From an uncultured Dehalococcoidia bacterium (GTDB lineage: Bacteria > Chloroflexota > Dehalococcoidia > Lucifugimonadales > CATOSD01), in assembly GCA_951812395.1 (NCBI GenBank), contig CATOSD010000001.1:186001-250000 (forward strand): DNA of 64,000 nucleotides, written 5' to 3'. The position numbers and the translations under genes are program-made. Positions 54,582-62,848 of the stretch are shown here, piece by piece. The number at the start of each line of letters is the position of its first letter. Positions within the stretch are counted from its first letter, which is position 1. The notes under the pieces are model-generated. The model was not told the origin of the DNA. It saw only the letters and a program-made list of their open reading frames with translations, and ran no database searches.

Positions 54582-55955
54582 TCAACCTATTGTAACCCGT
54601 TCCTGGGCGAACCGGTACGCCTCTACATCCGTTCGTTGGCCCAATGCAAGCCCCAACGTTACCGGGCCAACCCGGCCGATGAACATCGCTCCTATCAGGA
54701 TTAACTGCCCCCACGCCGACACAACCGAGGTAACTCCCCGGCTCAGCCCCACCGTTCCAGCCGCCGAGAAACTCTCGAACAACAGATCGAGAAATGGCAG
54801 GCCGCTTTCGGTCACGCTTAGCAACAGCGTACACAGAAAGACGAACCCGACGAAGAACAGGCCGATGGCCATCGCCTGCTGCACCTGCGACCGGGGCACC
54901 TCGCGCCTGAATGCCGTTGCCCGCTCCCTGCCCTTGATCATAGCCAGCAGAGTGAGCACGATGATTGCGAAGGCATTGACCTTTATGCCGCCCGCGACGG
55001 AACCGGTCGCGCCGCCTATCAGCATCAGCCCGCAGAACGTCAGCGAGGTGAACTCCCTCGTCTCGCCAAACTCCACGGTGCTGAAGCCGGCGGTGCGGCC
55101 GCTGGTGGACTCGAACGCTGACACGAGCAACTGCTCTCCAACCGGCAGATCGCCTATCGTGTTCGGGTTGTCGCGCTCGAACAACAGGAAGGCGCCGCAG
55201 CCGAACAACAACAGTGCTCCGGTGACTATCAGCACGAACTTGGTGTTGAGCGCGAACAGCGAAAACCTGCGCGTGAGCACCATGTCGGCCATGGTGGCGT
55301 AGCCAATGCTGCCCAGCAGGATAAGCCCGGCCATAATTCCCATAACCGCTACGTCGTCTCTGTAGGCCGTGAGGGCGCCGGGATTGGTCAGCGACATGAA
55401 GCCGGCGTTGTTGAAGCTGGAGATCGACAGGAAGGCGGCCTGCCATACGGCCTCCCCTTGCGGCATCACGAACCAGAATCGGACCAGGAGGGCGCCGAAT
55501 CCGACGAGCTGGATCAACGTCGCAACAATGACCACGCCGACGGTGAGCCTCACCAGTCCGCCAATTCGGTTGACGCCCAGGCTCTCCCTTACCAGAAGGC
55601 GCTGCGTGAGCGTGAGCCGTTGCCCGATGAGGATGAGCATGAACGTCGCGACTGTCATGAAGCCCAGCCCGCCCACGTACACCAGCGCGATGACGATTAT
55701 CTGGCCCACGCTGGTCCAGTAAGTGGGCGTGTCCTGAACGACGAGGCCGGTGACAGCGACGGCGGACGTTGCCGTGAAGAAGGCGTCCATGAAGGGCGTG
55801 AATCCTTCTTCGTGGTTTGTGGCCGGCAGCATGAGCAGCACGGTCCCGGCCGCGATGAGGCCCGCGAAGATGTATACGAGGATGAGCGGCGATGCCGATG
55901 CCCGGGACTGACGCCTGCGCGAGGCGGTAGTCATGCGCCGCCGGCGACTTGGCAT
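54582..55955 (-). CDS. ktrB: Potassium transporter membrane subunit (KtrB/TrkH family)
   Basis: 457 residues with the eight-helix repeated M1-P-M2 structure. Selectivity filter-like turns appear as TSAVAVTGLVV, SSFNNAGFMSL, TSGRTAGFSTV and SAAGTVGLSRG, with Gly at each key position. It imports K+ together with the KtrA ring. No clear Shine-Dalgarno; the ATG at 55934 is also possible. Confidence 0.94.
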   Translation of the reverse strand: MPSRRRRMTTASRRRQSRASASPLILVYIFAGLIAAGTVLLMLPATNHEEGFTPFMDAFFTATSAVAVTGLVVQDTPTYWTSVGQIIVIALVYVGGLGFMTVATFMLILIGQRLTLTQRLLVRESLGVNRIGGLVRLTVGVVIVATLIQLVGFGALLVRFWFVMPQGEAVWQAAFLSISSFNNAGFMSLTNPGALTAYRDDVAVMGIMAGLILLGSIGYATMADMVLTRRFSLFALNTKFVLIVTGALLLFGCGAFLLFERDNPNTIGDLPVGEQLLVSAFESTSGRTAGFSTVEFGETREFTSLTFCGLMLIGGATGSVAGGIKVNAFAIIVLTLLAMIKGRERATAFRREVPRSQVQQAMAIGLFFVGFVFLCTLLLSVTESGLPFLDLLFESFSAAGTVGLSRGVTSVVSAWGQLILIGAMFIGRVGPVTLGLALGQRTDVEAYRFAQERVTIG

Positions 55956-56307
55956 TGGCGAGGGTGGCCGGCACCCCTTTCGCCAGGCTTTAGCCTGCGG
56001 TCGACTCGCGACATACCGTTGCAGCGTCCTCCCAGCGGGCGACTTTCAATCGGATTTTATGAACGGTTCTTAGAAAAGTCAATCAGTTTGGAGTCGTGCG
56101 GGGGCGCGCCGCAGCCCGGGAATTCGGACTCCGCGGCCCTGCGCGTCCGCGCACATCGCAACTGGAGGGCGACAAGGACGAAACTTAATCCGCGCGTCAT
56201 TTGGCCTATTCGAAACCACGCCCAGCTAGCGCCGCTATCTGCGTGCATCCTAAACTCACAGTCTGAAGCGCCACGGAACTCTGCCCCGTTCGCGCCGGGC
56301 ATAGCGA
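55956..56307. other. Intergenic region, no gene seen
   Basis: 352 bp between divergent genes. Open frames on both strands look like shadow sequence. No clear promoter or repeat. Confidence 0.5.
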
Positions 56308-56874
56308 TTGGAAACGGACGATTCGGTGAGCCTCCAGACGACCACATCCAGTCTTTTCAGCCGCCTTGTGTCGGGCATCGTGGACCGCAGGGCCAAGGGC
56401 AGGCTGGGCCAGTATCTCTTCCAGTGTGGGCTCGGTACGCTCACGCTGCTCTTCATACTGCTCATCGAGGACGCCCTGCTGAACGCGGCAATAGTGGTCG
56501 CCATCGGCTCCACCGTCTTCATCGTCTTCATAGTCCCGGACAGCGTGGCCGCGACGCCGCGCAGAGTGATCGGCGGGCACGTCGTCTCCGTCATTTTCGG
56601 CAGCGCCTTCGCCTTCATGCTACTATTCCCTAATCTGGAAACTCTAGCCAATAGCGAAGACTACATCCGGGTATTCGCCGCCGCGCTGGCGGTGGGCGTC
56701 AGCATGCTGGTGATGGTCCTCACCAACACCGAGCATCCCCCGGCCGCCGGGACGGCGCTGGGCCTGTTCTTCCCCGGCTGGGAACTCTCCACCGTCGTGT
56801 TCATCGTTTTGAGCGCGGTCGTGCTCTCCGCCATCCGCATAGTGCTGCGCCCCAAGATGATCAACCTCCTCTAG
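56308..56874 (+). CDS. HPP-family integral membrane protein
   Basis: 188 residues from TTG 56308; GTG 56326 is an alternative. Four membrane segments and the defining TEHPPAAGTALG motif. Some HPP proteins carry nitrite across membranes, but function here is unknown. The stop is 2 bp before the next start. Confidence 0.87.
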   Translation: METDDSVSLQTTTSSLFSRLVSGIVDRRAKGRLGQYLFQCGLGTLTLLFILLIEDALLNAAIVVAIGSTVFIVFIVPDSVAATPRRVIGGHVVSVIFGSAFAFMLLFPNLETLANSEDYIRVFAAALAVGVSMLVMVLTNTEHPPAAGTALGLFFPGWELSTVVFIVLSAVVLSAIRIVLRPKMINLL

Positions 56875-56876
56875 CC

Positions 56877-57800
56877 ATGCGTGTGCTTGTCACCGGCGCC
56901 GCCGGATTCATCGGCTCCCACGTTACGGACGCGCTGGTAGACGCCGGCCACTCCGTCGCGGCGGTGGACGACTTTTCAACCGGCAAAGAGGAGCACCTCA
57001 ACACGCAAGCGCGGCTGCACGTGGCCGACGTCACCGACGCCGACGCGCTGGACGGCGTGTTCGCCCGCGAGAGGCCCCAGGTGGTCTATCACCTGGCCGC
57101 GCAGGTCAGCGTCCGCCGATCCATGGCGGCGCCGTCGCTGGACGCCGGCGTAAACGTGCTCGGCTCCATCAATACGATCCAGAGCTGCGTCGAACACGGC
57201 GCCGAGCGAATCGTCCTCTCCTCCACGGCCGCAGTATACTCCGAGCCCCTCTACCTGCCGGTGCGCGAAGACCACCCCAAGCGGCCGCAGTCCGCGTACG
57301 GCATGGCCAAGCTGGCGGTCGAAAGCTACCTGCGCCTCTATGCCGACGTGTACGGGCTGCGGTACAAGGTCCTACGCTTCGGCAACGTCTTCGGCCCACG
57401 GCAGGACCCCCACGGCGAGGCGGGAGTGGTGGCCATCTTCACCAACCAGATGCTGGAAGGGGTTCGGCCCACCATCTTCGGCGACGGCACAAAGACCCGC
57501 GACTACGTCTACGTCGACGACGTCGCCTCGGCAAACATGCTGGCGATGGCCCCGCGCGGCGACAACGACGTGTACAACATCGCTCGCGGTATCGAGACCT
57601 CGGACTTCGAGATATTCGACGCCGTGCGCACCGCCACGGGCGCCAGCGTCGAGCCCGCCTACCGGGTCAAACGCCCCGGCGAGGCCGACAGAATCGCCCT
57701 GGACAACTCCAAGGCCCGGCGCATCCTGGGATGGACCCCGAAGATGGACTTGGCCGAGGGCATCGCCCTCGAGGTAGAACACATACGCAGCCGCCGCTAA
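56877..57800 (+). CDS. NAD-dependent sugar-nucleotide epimerase/dehydratase (GalE-like)
   Basis: 307 residues. VLVTGAAGFIGSHVTDAL at the N-terminus, LAAQVSVRRSM, LSSTAAVY, and catalytic YGMAK with the preceding Ser, then RFGNVFGPRQDP and RDYVYVDDVA. An extended SDR acting on a UDP- or dTDP-sugar; UDP-glucose 4-epimerase is the nearest guess. Confidence 0.9.
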   Translation: MRVLVTGAAGFIGSHVTDALVDAGHSVAAVDDFSTGKEEHLNTQARLHVADVTDADALDGVFARERPQVVYHLAAQVSVRRSMAAPSLDAGVNVLGSINTIQSCVEHGAERIVLSSTAAVYSEPLYLPVREDHPKRPQSAYGMAKLAVESYLRLYADVYGLRYKVLRFGNVFGPRQDPHGEAGVVAIFTNQMLEGVRPTIFGDGTKTRDYVYVDDVASANMLAMAPRGDNDVYNIARGIETSDFEIFDAVRTATGASVEPAYRVKRPGEADRIALDNSKARRILGWTPKMDLAEGIALEVEHIRSRR

Positions 57801-57842
57801 GCCCCTTCCCTCTCGACGGGGGAAGGTCAGGATAGGGGTGAC
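57801..57842 (+). repeat. CCTTCCCCC hairpin intergenic repeat, copy 10
   Basis: CCCTTCCCTCTCGACGGGGGAAGG then TCAGGATAGGGGTGA, a diverged copy between convergent genes. Confidence 0.75.
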
Positions 57843-57848
57843 GCGCCC

Positions 57849-58607
57849 CTAGCCCCTGCCGATGTACGGCATCGCCGTGGCCATGATCGTCATGAACTGA
57901 ACGTTGGCCTCCAGCGGCAGTTCCGCCATGTACAGCACGGCCCGCGCCACGTCGTCGGCGTCCATTCGCGGCTCGGCCAGCGTGTGGCCGCTCGCCTGGG
58001 GCACGCCGCCGGTCATGCGCGCCGTCATCTCCGTGGCCGCGTTGCCGATGTCGATCTGGCCACAGGCGATGTTGTACTTGCGCCCGTCCAGCGACGCCGA
58101 GCGCGTGAGGCCCGTCATGCCGTGCTTGGTCGACGTGTACGGAGCGGAGTTCGGGCGCGGCACGTGCGCCGAAATCGAGCCGTTGTTGATGATCCGCCCG
58201 CCCATAGGGTCCTGGCTCTTCATCAGCCGGAACGCCTGCTGGGTGCACAGGAACGCGCCTGTCAGGTTCGTATCGACCACCGACTGCCACTGCTCGTAGG
58301 TCAGGTCCTCCAGCGGCACGCTGGGCGCGCCGAACCCGGCGTTATTGAACACCACGTCCAGCCGTCCGAAGGCCTCCTGGGTCGCGTCGAACAGTCGCTG
58401 CACCGCGTCCGGCTTGCCAACGTCCGTCGGCACGACCAGCGCGCGATCGCCGTCCTCGCCCGCCTCCTGCTTCGTCTCCAGCAGAGGCTCCTCGCGGCGT
58501 CCGGCCAGCGTCACCGAGTAGCCCTCGCTCAGCATCAGCAGGGCCGTTCGCTTGCCTATGCCGGTTCCCGCGCCCGTTATGACGGCGACCTTTCCATTAG
58601 AGCTCAT
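57849..58607 (-). CDS. Short-chain dehydrogenase/reductase
   Basis: ATG 58607 with GAGAGG upstream; 252 residues. [15 protein letters not shown] cofactor motif, [18 protein letters not shown] with the catalytic Ser, and YTSTKHG with YxxxK. NADP preference is possible from the Arg-Arg after strand two (AGRREEP). Substrate unknown. Confidence 0.92.
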   Translation of the reverse strand: MSSNGKVAVITGAGTGIGKRTALLMLSEGYSVTLAGRREEPLLETKQEAGEDGDRALVVPTDVGKPDAVQRLFDATQEAFGRLDVVFNNAGFGAPSVPLEDLTYEQWQSVVDTNLTGAFLCTQQAFRLMKSQDPMGGRIINNGSISAHVPRPNSAPYTSTKHGMTGLTRSASLDGRKYNIACGQIDIGNAATEMTARMTGGVPQASGHTLAEPRMDADDVARAVLYMAELPLEANVQFMTIMATAMPYIGRG

Positions 58608-59237
58608 GGAGCACCTCTCGCGTGTTTTCATAGTCTGTCAGTGAGCGTTCGGGCGGCAGTGGCGGGGAGACGCCATCATGGCCGGCCGGCGCGCGCATAA
58701 CGTTAGCAGCTTTGGCGCGGCGGCGCCAATCCGGGCGTCTATCTGGGGCCCGCGTCAGGTACGCTGGCGCCCCCATCTCCTTTACTCCCGCGAAAGGGAG
58801 AAGCGAAATCTGTTAGTTTCTGCGACATTCCGTGCGTCTCGTAGCTGAGGGAGTCGCCGGAAGTGCCCGAATCTGTGACGCCCGGCGCGGGATTTTGGGG
58901 ACACAGGAGTGACGCCGCATGGCAGAGGAGGACAGGGGACCGGGTCGGTGGCCGGTGGCGCCCCTGTGGATGACTGGGGCTACACCCCGTATCGGGACAG
59001 AATATCCGCTCCGCGGGGTCTGTCCCTCGCATACGCGAGGGTAGCACGGATGTCCGTGTGTTTCAAGGGGGTCGGCGAGAAAGCGGGATCGGGGCAGACT
59101 GGTGGGGAGAAATAGCGCAGGCGTGGGGATGAGGCGTAGCGCGTGCGTGTCAGGGGCGGGTCAAGCGCAGGACACAGGTGACGCGGGAAAGTGACGGTTT
59201 TTTCGGGTGCGGAGGCGGGCTGCTTCACCATTTGAGG
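58608..59237. other. 630-bp region without a convincing gene
   Basis: Open frames on both strands lack protein-like composition and ribosome binding sites. A perfect small hairpin CCCTCGC-ATAC-GCGAGGG lies at 59025-59042. The region borders the restriction/TA island and may be its junction. Confidence 0.5.
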
Positions 59238-59711
59238 CTAGGCCGCATCACCTTTCACCTCGTCGTACACGGCCTTCGCAAGAAGGCCGAACACTACCTC
59301 CCTGTACTCCCGGTCGGTCATGTACTGGTCGACCAACTGGTCGTTCGCGCGGCGGCGTTCGTTCATCAGGTCGTCAATCCTCTTCTGGATGTGCAGAGCG
59401 AAGTTGTCGAATGGGTTGACCTTGGCAGTCTCGCGCACCTCTTCGTCTCTGACGGCTCGCTCCTTCACCTGTTCGAAGAACAGTCGGTCCTCGTCGGTCA
59501 GGTTCGTGCCGAAGCGGTCGTTCAGCGTCCTTATGATCTCGGACAGCGGGGCGGTCTCCTCCTCGGGGTTGCCCGTGCCGACCTCGGTCGGGCTCGCCAC
59601 GTAGGTATCGGCCTCGTCTTCCGACTCGGCGAGTCGGAGGTCTCCAGTCGAGACCTGCTGCAGACGGTAGAAGGACAGATCCACGTTTTCGCCCAGATCG
59701 ATGGGACCCAC
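59238..59711 (-). pseudogene. C-terminal tail of a type I restriction R subunit (HsdR)
   Basis: PIDLGENVDLSFYRLQQV, a PTEVGTG segment, PLSEIIRTLNDRFGTNL, DRLFFEQVKERAV and NFALHIQKRID match the extreme C-terminus of one class of HsdR. The helicase and nuclease domains are missing. Its 5' side runs straight into hsdS at about 59712 in a different frame, so a deletion fused the two genes. Confidence 0.8.
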
Positions 59712-60268
59712 GCGCGGTAGCGCTTGAGGTTGGCCTGCGCGCGCTCGAGCGCGGCAACGGCGGCATCGAGGCGGGTGAAGTGCGTTTCGATGGCAGCGAC
59801 GATGCGGCGCTGCTCGGCGAGGGGTGGGAGGGGGAAGGGGTAGTCAGCTAGTTGGCCGAAATTCACTCGCGGCCTATCCCCGGCGTTCAGCCTTGTTGCG
59901 AACGACGCAAACCCGGCTTGATTGAGGAAGAGTTTCAGATAAGCGTTGCACAGCGAAGGTTGGTTAGGGAAGACGATGAATTCGCCAGACGCCAAGCCGT
60001 CGAATCCTGGCATGTGAACCTTGTTCAGATATGGCCTTAACCGCCCGTAGAGAACGTCGCCCTTGCTGAACACAGAACCCGAACTCGTGACGTCGCTTGC
60101 CTTGCCGACTGCCAGAAGCCGCGTGGTATGCGGTTCGACGTCCTGTAGTCCGATAAACGGCGCGTCACCCATCTCACATGGTTTAGCCTTCACACCGCGC
60201 GGGTGGGTGACATCGCCGAGGGTGGTCAACGCCCAATTCTGTGGGGGACTATTCCCATGCTTATTCAC
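59531..60268 (-). CDS. hsdS: Type I restriction specificity subunit HsdS, truncated
   Basis: The N-terminal target-recognition domain (WALTTLGDVTHPRG, VLYGRLRPYLNKV) and the central conserved helix (PLPPLAEQRRIVAAIE, LDAAVAALERAQANLKRYRA) are present. The second recognition domain is lost: after KRYRA the sequence passes into hsdR tail DNA, read out of frame to 59531. Half-length HsdS proteins can dimerise, so partial function is possible. Its start overlaps the stop of the Abi-like gene by 4 bp. Confidence 0.8.
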   Translation of the reverse strand: MNKHGNSPPQNWALTTLGDVTHPRGVKAKPCEMGDAPFIGLQDVEPHTTRLLAVGKASDVTSSGSVFSKGDVLYGRLRPYLNKVHMPGFDGLASGEFIVFPNQPSLCNAYLKLFLNQAGFASFATRLNAGDRPRVNFGQLADYPFPLPPLAEQRRIVAAIETHFTRLDAAVAALERAQANLKRYRAWVPSIWAKTWICPSTVCSRSRLETSDSPSRKTRPIPTWRARPRSARATPRRRPPRCPRS

Positions 60269-61179
60269 CTACCGACCTCTTGAACGAGAAGCAGGATCGC
60301 CGCTGCTGTGACGTTGATGGTGTACTGTGCCAGATGCTGTTCAACGTTTCTGGGCTGTGTTCCCGCGCCATGTGCGGTGCTTAGCCTATTTCTAATGACG
60401 GCTGTTTGTATGAGCGGTTCTTTGAGAAAGGTAGGTAGAGTTGTTTGACCCAAAACGGTGTCTAGAAGTTTCCTTGCGGTGTCCTTCTTGGGCCAGCCCT
60501 TGTGCTCGCCAATTACCTTCATGACGCTTTCATAAGCGCTTCCGCACTTTGTCACGCAGTCCCCGTAGTCTCCCTTCCGGTAGTCCTCGAGGGCGTTCAA
60601 GAACTCCCTATTGGCTTGACCGAAGGCTTGACCTCGCAGAAGCTCAAGGGCGGGCGCGATTGCCATCTGATGCAGGACCTCGCTGTCACGACGTATGATC
60701 TGCGGATACGTAACAATCTGGTGTGTTCCGAACGGGTGTGCCCCGCCAATCTCAGCATGTGTGAAGTCAGTCAAGAAAAAGGGCAGATCATCTTCTTGGA
60801 AGAACGTGTTTACGGCAGCGATGAGATCGCGGACGGGTGTACTACTATGGTAGATGGTTTCAGACTGAAAGCTGAACTCGATGAAGTCAAGGAAGTGGTC
60901 ATCGCTACACTCATCAAGGAAATTATCAATGTCATCTTGTACGGAACTCGCCGCTTTGGCGGACAAACGTATTCGCCCAAGCGAACATAGAAATTTGTCA
61001 CGGACGTCTGACCATAGTGGCGATCCGACGGAGAGCCCCGACCGTGAGAAATCTTTTGGGAATGTCCTCACCCAAAGAACATACGCACGAACTCTGAACT
61101 CTCGCGTTAGGGCAATGCCATTCTCTTGGGGCAGCCTATCCCGCTTGGAAAATACGTTGAAGATTCTATCGAAGTCCAT
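60265..61179 (-). CDS. Abortive infection-like protein (Abi C-terminal domain)
   Basis: ATG 61179 chosen because AGGGG lies 6 bases upstream; TTG 61194 is also in frame. About 304 residues. The C-terminal third (YRKGDYGDCVTKCGSAYESVMKVIGEHKGW, TAVIRNRLSTAHGAG) resembles the HEPN-like Abi_C domain, whose R-x4-6-H element (RNRLSTAH) is a candidate RNase site. The N-terminus (DRIFNVFSKRDRLPQ) resembles AbiJ-type N-terminal domains. Translationally coupled to hsdS. Confidence 0.72.
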   Translation of the reverse strand: MDFDRIFNVFSKRDRLPQENGIALTREFRVRAYVLWVRTFPKDFSRSGLSVGSPLWSDVRDKFLCSLGRIRLSAKAASSVQDDIDNFLDECSDDHFLDFIEFSFQSETIYHSSTPVRDLIAAVNTFFQEDDLPFFLTDFTHAEIGGAHPFGTHQIVTYPQIIRRDSEVLHQMAIAPALELLRGQAFGQANREFLNALEDYRKGDYGDCVTKCGSAYESVMKVIGEHKGWPKKDTARKLLDTVLGQTTLPTFLKEPLIQTAVIRNRLSTAHGAGTQPRNVEQHLAQYTINVTAAAILLLVQEVGR

Positions 61180-61402
61180 TTGAAACCCCTGCAAAGAAGT
61201 TCTGGGTTTAGGAGAGTGCGGATTGCCGAGGGCATTTCACCGTCGTCGAAGTGGCACAGCACCGCGTCTCGCAGCATGAACTTCAGGTCCTCCCAGTCGT
61301 CTCCCTCGGTGAAATCGTCGTCCACTCCCAGCCGTCGGTCAGTTCGCGCAGTGTGGCATCCTCGAACGCAACGATTTTCGTATGTTGGGATGGAGCAAAC
61401 AT
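61107..61402 (-). pseudogene. Broken HicB-like gene
   Basis: ATG 61402 gives a start (KIVAFEDATLRELTDGWE) that loses frame by one base. The next frame continues DDDFTEGDDWEDLKFMLRDA and CHFDDGE, matching the intact gene at 61916-62137 almost base for base over about 80 bp. The 3' end is replaced by other sequence and overlaps the Abi-like start. Confidence 0.65.
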
Positions 61403-61412
61403 GTGTGAGCTC

Positions 61413-61667
61413 CTACCTGCCAATCATCCGCATGTACTCGTCATGGCTGCCGATCCAAGCCCAATACAGGTCTGGTCCTCTTTCGATGGCAACAGCTCTG
61501 TAGGAACGCCCAACCCGTACAACCCAGTAATCGTTGACCTTCTTGAAGTGAAGCGAGGGGTGCCTCGGGTTGTCCTTGAGCAACTGAAAGTTTCGCCTCG
61601 CGGTTCTCTGAACTGTTTCGGGTTGCCGCTCGAAATGCGACCAGAATTGGCGCGTGGTGCGGTGCAC
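61413..61667 (-). CDS. RelE/ParE-like toxin
   Basis: 84 residues from GTG. FWSHFERQPETVQRTARRNFQLLKDNP, VNDYWVVRVGRSYRAVAIE and a WIGSHDEYMRMIG end give the strand pattern of RelE-like toxins with a C-terminal His. The GTG shares one base with the stop of the antitoxin gene. Confidence 0.8.
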   Translation of the reverse strand: MHRTTRQFWSHFERQPETVQRTARRNFQLLKDNPRHPSLHFKKVNDYWVVRVGRSYRAVAIERGPDLYWAWIGSHDEYMRMIGR

Positions 61668-61867
61668 TACAGGTCCTTCAACGTGCCTTCCCCCTGTGCC
61701 TGCTCAACCTCCGCTTTAAGAAAGTCCAGCTTGCCGGCCTTTATGTCCTCTCCGATTTGCTTGTCCCATGCCTCTTCCGCCAACTCGTGAAGCCAGTCCA
61801 TAAGCTTGGCATACTCGGTTTCGGGAAGACCCAGGACTGCCTGCTTGATTTCATCAGCAGTTGTCAT
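61667..61867 (-). CDS. Antitoxin of the RelE-like pair
   Basis: 66 residues, acidic and helical: TTADEIKQAVLGLPETEYAKLMDWL, then a Glu/Gln-rich tail. Resembles small addiction-module antitoxins. It precedes the toxin with a 1-base overlap. Confidence 0.78.
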   Translation of the reverse strand: MTTADEIKQAVLGLPETEYAKLMDWLHELAEEAWDKQIGEDIKAGKLDFLKAEVEQAQGEGTLKDL

Positions 61868-61915
61868 AGGATCGATTCTCCCTTCTATTCTCCTCAGCCG
61901 GGGCGTAAGGCGTTC

Positions 61916-62137
61916 TCACACCGGTATGACCTCACTCTGCACCATGTGGACGCGAATTGCTGCGGGCGCTTCACCGTCGTCGAAGTGGCATAGCACGGCA
62001 TCCCGAAGCATGAACTTCAGGTCCTCCCAGTCTTCGCCCTGTGTGAAGATGTTGTGGTCAATAGCGCTCGCTTCGTACCCGCCCTCAGGCGATTCGAACA
62101 CCTGGAAGACTATTTCGGTGTCGGCCATGTCCATCAC
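61916..62137 (-). CDS. HicB-like small protein
   Basis: 73 residues: EIVFQVFESPEGGYEASAIDHNIFTQGEDWEDL, then RDAVLCHFDDGE. This is the compact beta-alpha-beta fold of HicB/DUF1902-like proteins (often labelled 2-oxoisovalerate dehydrogenase by error). No HicA partner is adjacent. Confidence 0.78.
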   Translation of the reverse strand: MMDMADTEIVFQVFESPEGGYEASAIDHNIFTQGEDWEDLKFMLRDAVLCHFDDGEAPAAIRVHMVQSEVIPV

Positions 62138-62149
62138 CCTATGCAGTCG

Positions 62150-62536
62150 TCAGGGCGTCGGCAGCGGCTTGACGTGCTCTTCCAGCCACTCCCGCAACTG
62201 CGCGAACCGGAACGAGTTCGTCTCGAACAGGTGCATGAAATGTTGGTGTGCTTCGTCGTTGTCGCAGTCGATGAAGCTGCCGTTCTTTCGCAAGAATGCG
62301 TCGGTGGAGTAAAAGGCGGTGCGCTTGTTGCCGTCCACAAAAGGGTGGTTCATCGCAAGGCTCTCCAGAAGTGCGGCAGCCTCGTCGACCAAGCCGTCGT
62401 AGTAGCCGATTTGAGGGCGCATGATGGCGGAAGCTAGCGCGCCCATGTCACGCAGGCCGTTCATGCCGCCGAGCACACGAATCGCGACGTCGTGTATGGC
62501 CACAACCTCATCCATCGTTAGGAATTCGCGCATCAC
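62150..62536 (-). CDS. doc: Doc-type toxin (Fic fold)
   Basis: 128 residues. The motif HPFVDGNKRTAF at 64-75 has the Lys in place of Gly-Arg that distinguishes Doc kinases from AMPylating Fic proteins. Doc phosphorylates EF-Tu and stops translation. The start overlaps the antitoxin stop (ATGA). Confidence 0.92.
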   Translation of the reverse strand: MMREFLTMDEVVAIHDVAIRVLGGMNGLRDMGALASAIMRPQIGYYDGLVDEAAALLESLAMNHPFVDGNKRTAFYSTDAFLRKNGSFIDCDNDEAHQHFMHLFETNSFRFAQLREWLEEHVKPLPTP

Positions 62537-62760
62537 GAATCCGCCAGCAACTCGCCGAGCCTCCGGTTCCTCTCCAGGCTGTCGTAGAAGTGGGCCATCA
62601 CATCCGGGCGGACTTTCGGCTGGACCTTGCTGTCCAGGTATTCCCGCATGGCGTCTTCCAGTACCGACTGGAAGTGGCGCCCCTCGATTCGGGCGACCTC
62701 ACGCATCTTAGTAAGCAACTCCGGTGCTGCCTGGCTGGAAAATTTCTCGCGTGCGACCAT
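62533..62760 (-). CDS. Ribbon-helix-helix antitoxin of the Doc toxin
   Basis: 75 residues. FSSQAAPELLTKMREVARIEGRHFQSVLEDAMREYLD is an RHH-type DNA-binding start, followed by an acidic/Arg-rich end that would clamp Doc. The classical Phd fold is replaced by RHH. Confidence 0.82.
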   Translation of the reverse strand: MVAREKFSSQAAPELLTKMREVARIEGRHFQSVLEDAMREYLDSKVQPKVRPDVMAHFYDSLERNRRLGELLADS

Positions 62761-62848
62761 CAGTTAGCTCCTCCTGCCGATTTGACTAAAATGATAGGAC
62801 AGTGGGTCAACTACGTCAAGATGCATCTTGATGGCGACAATGCTCAGT

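Noticed and set aside
54529..55974. 481-codon second frame over ktrB
   Set aside because: Same-strand shadow in another frame, His/Arg-rich; the ktrB frame has all transporter motifs.
18347..57842. Hairpin repeats as Rho-independent terminators
   Set aside because: Strong stem but the tail is TTAGGATGGGGG, with no T-run on either strand in the right place. Several copies lie between divergent genes or far from stops.
58739..59231. Several 70-100-codon frames in the 58.6-59.2 kb gap
   Set aside because: No ribosome binding site, biased composition and mutual overlap on both strands; no evidence of coding.
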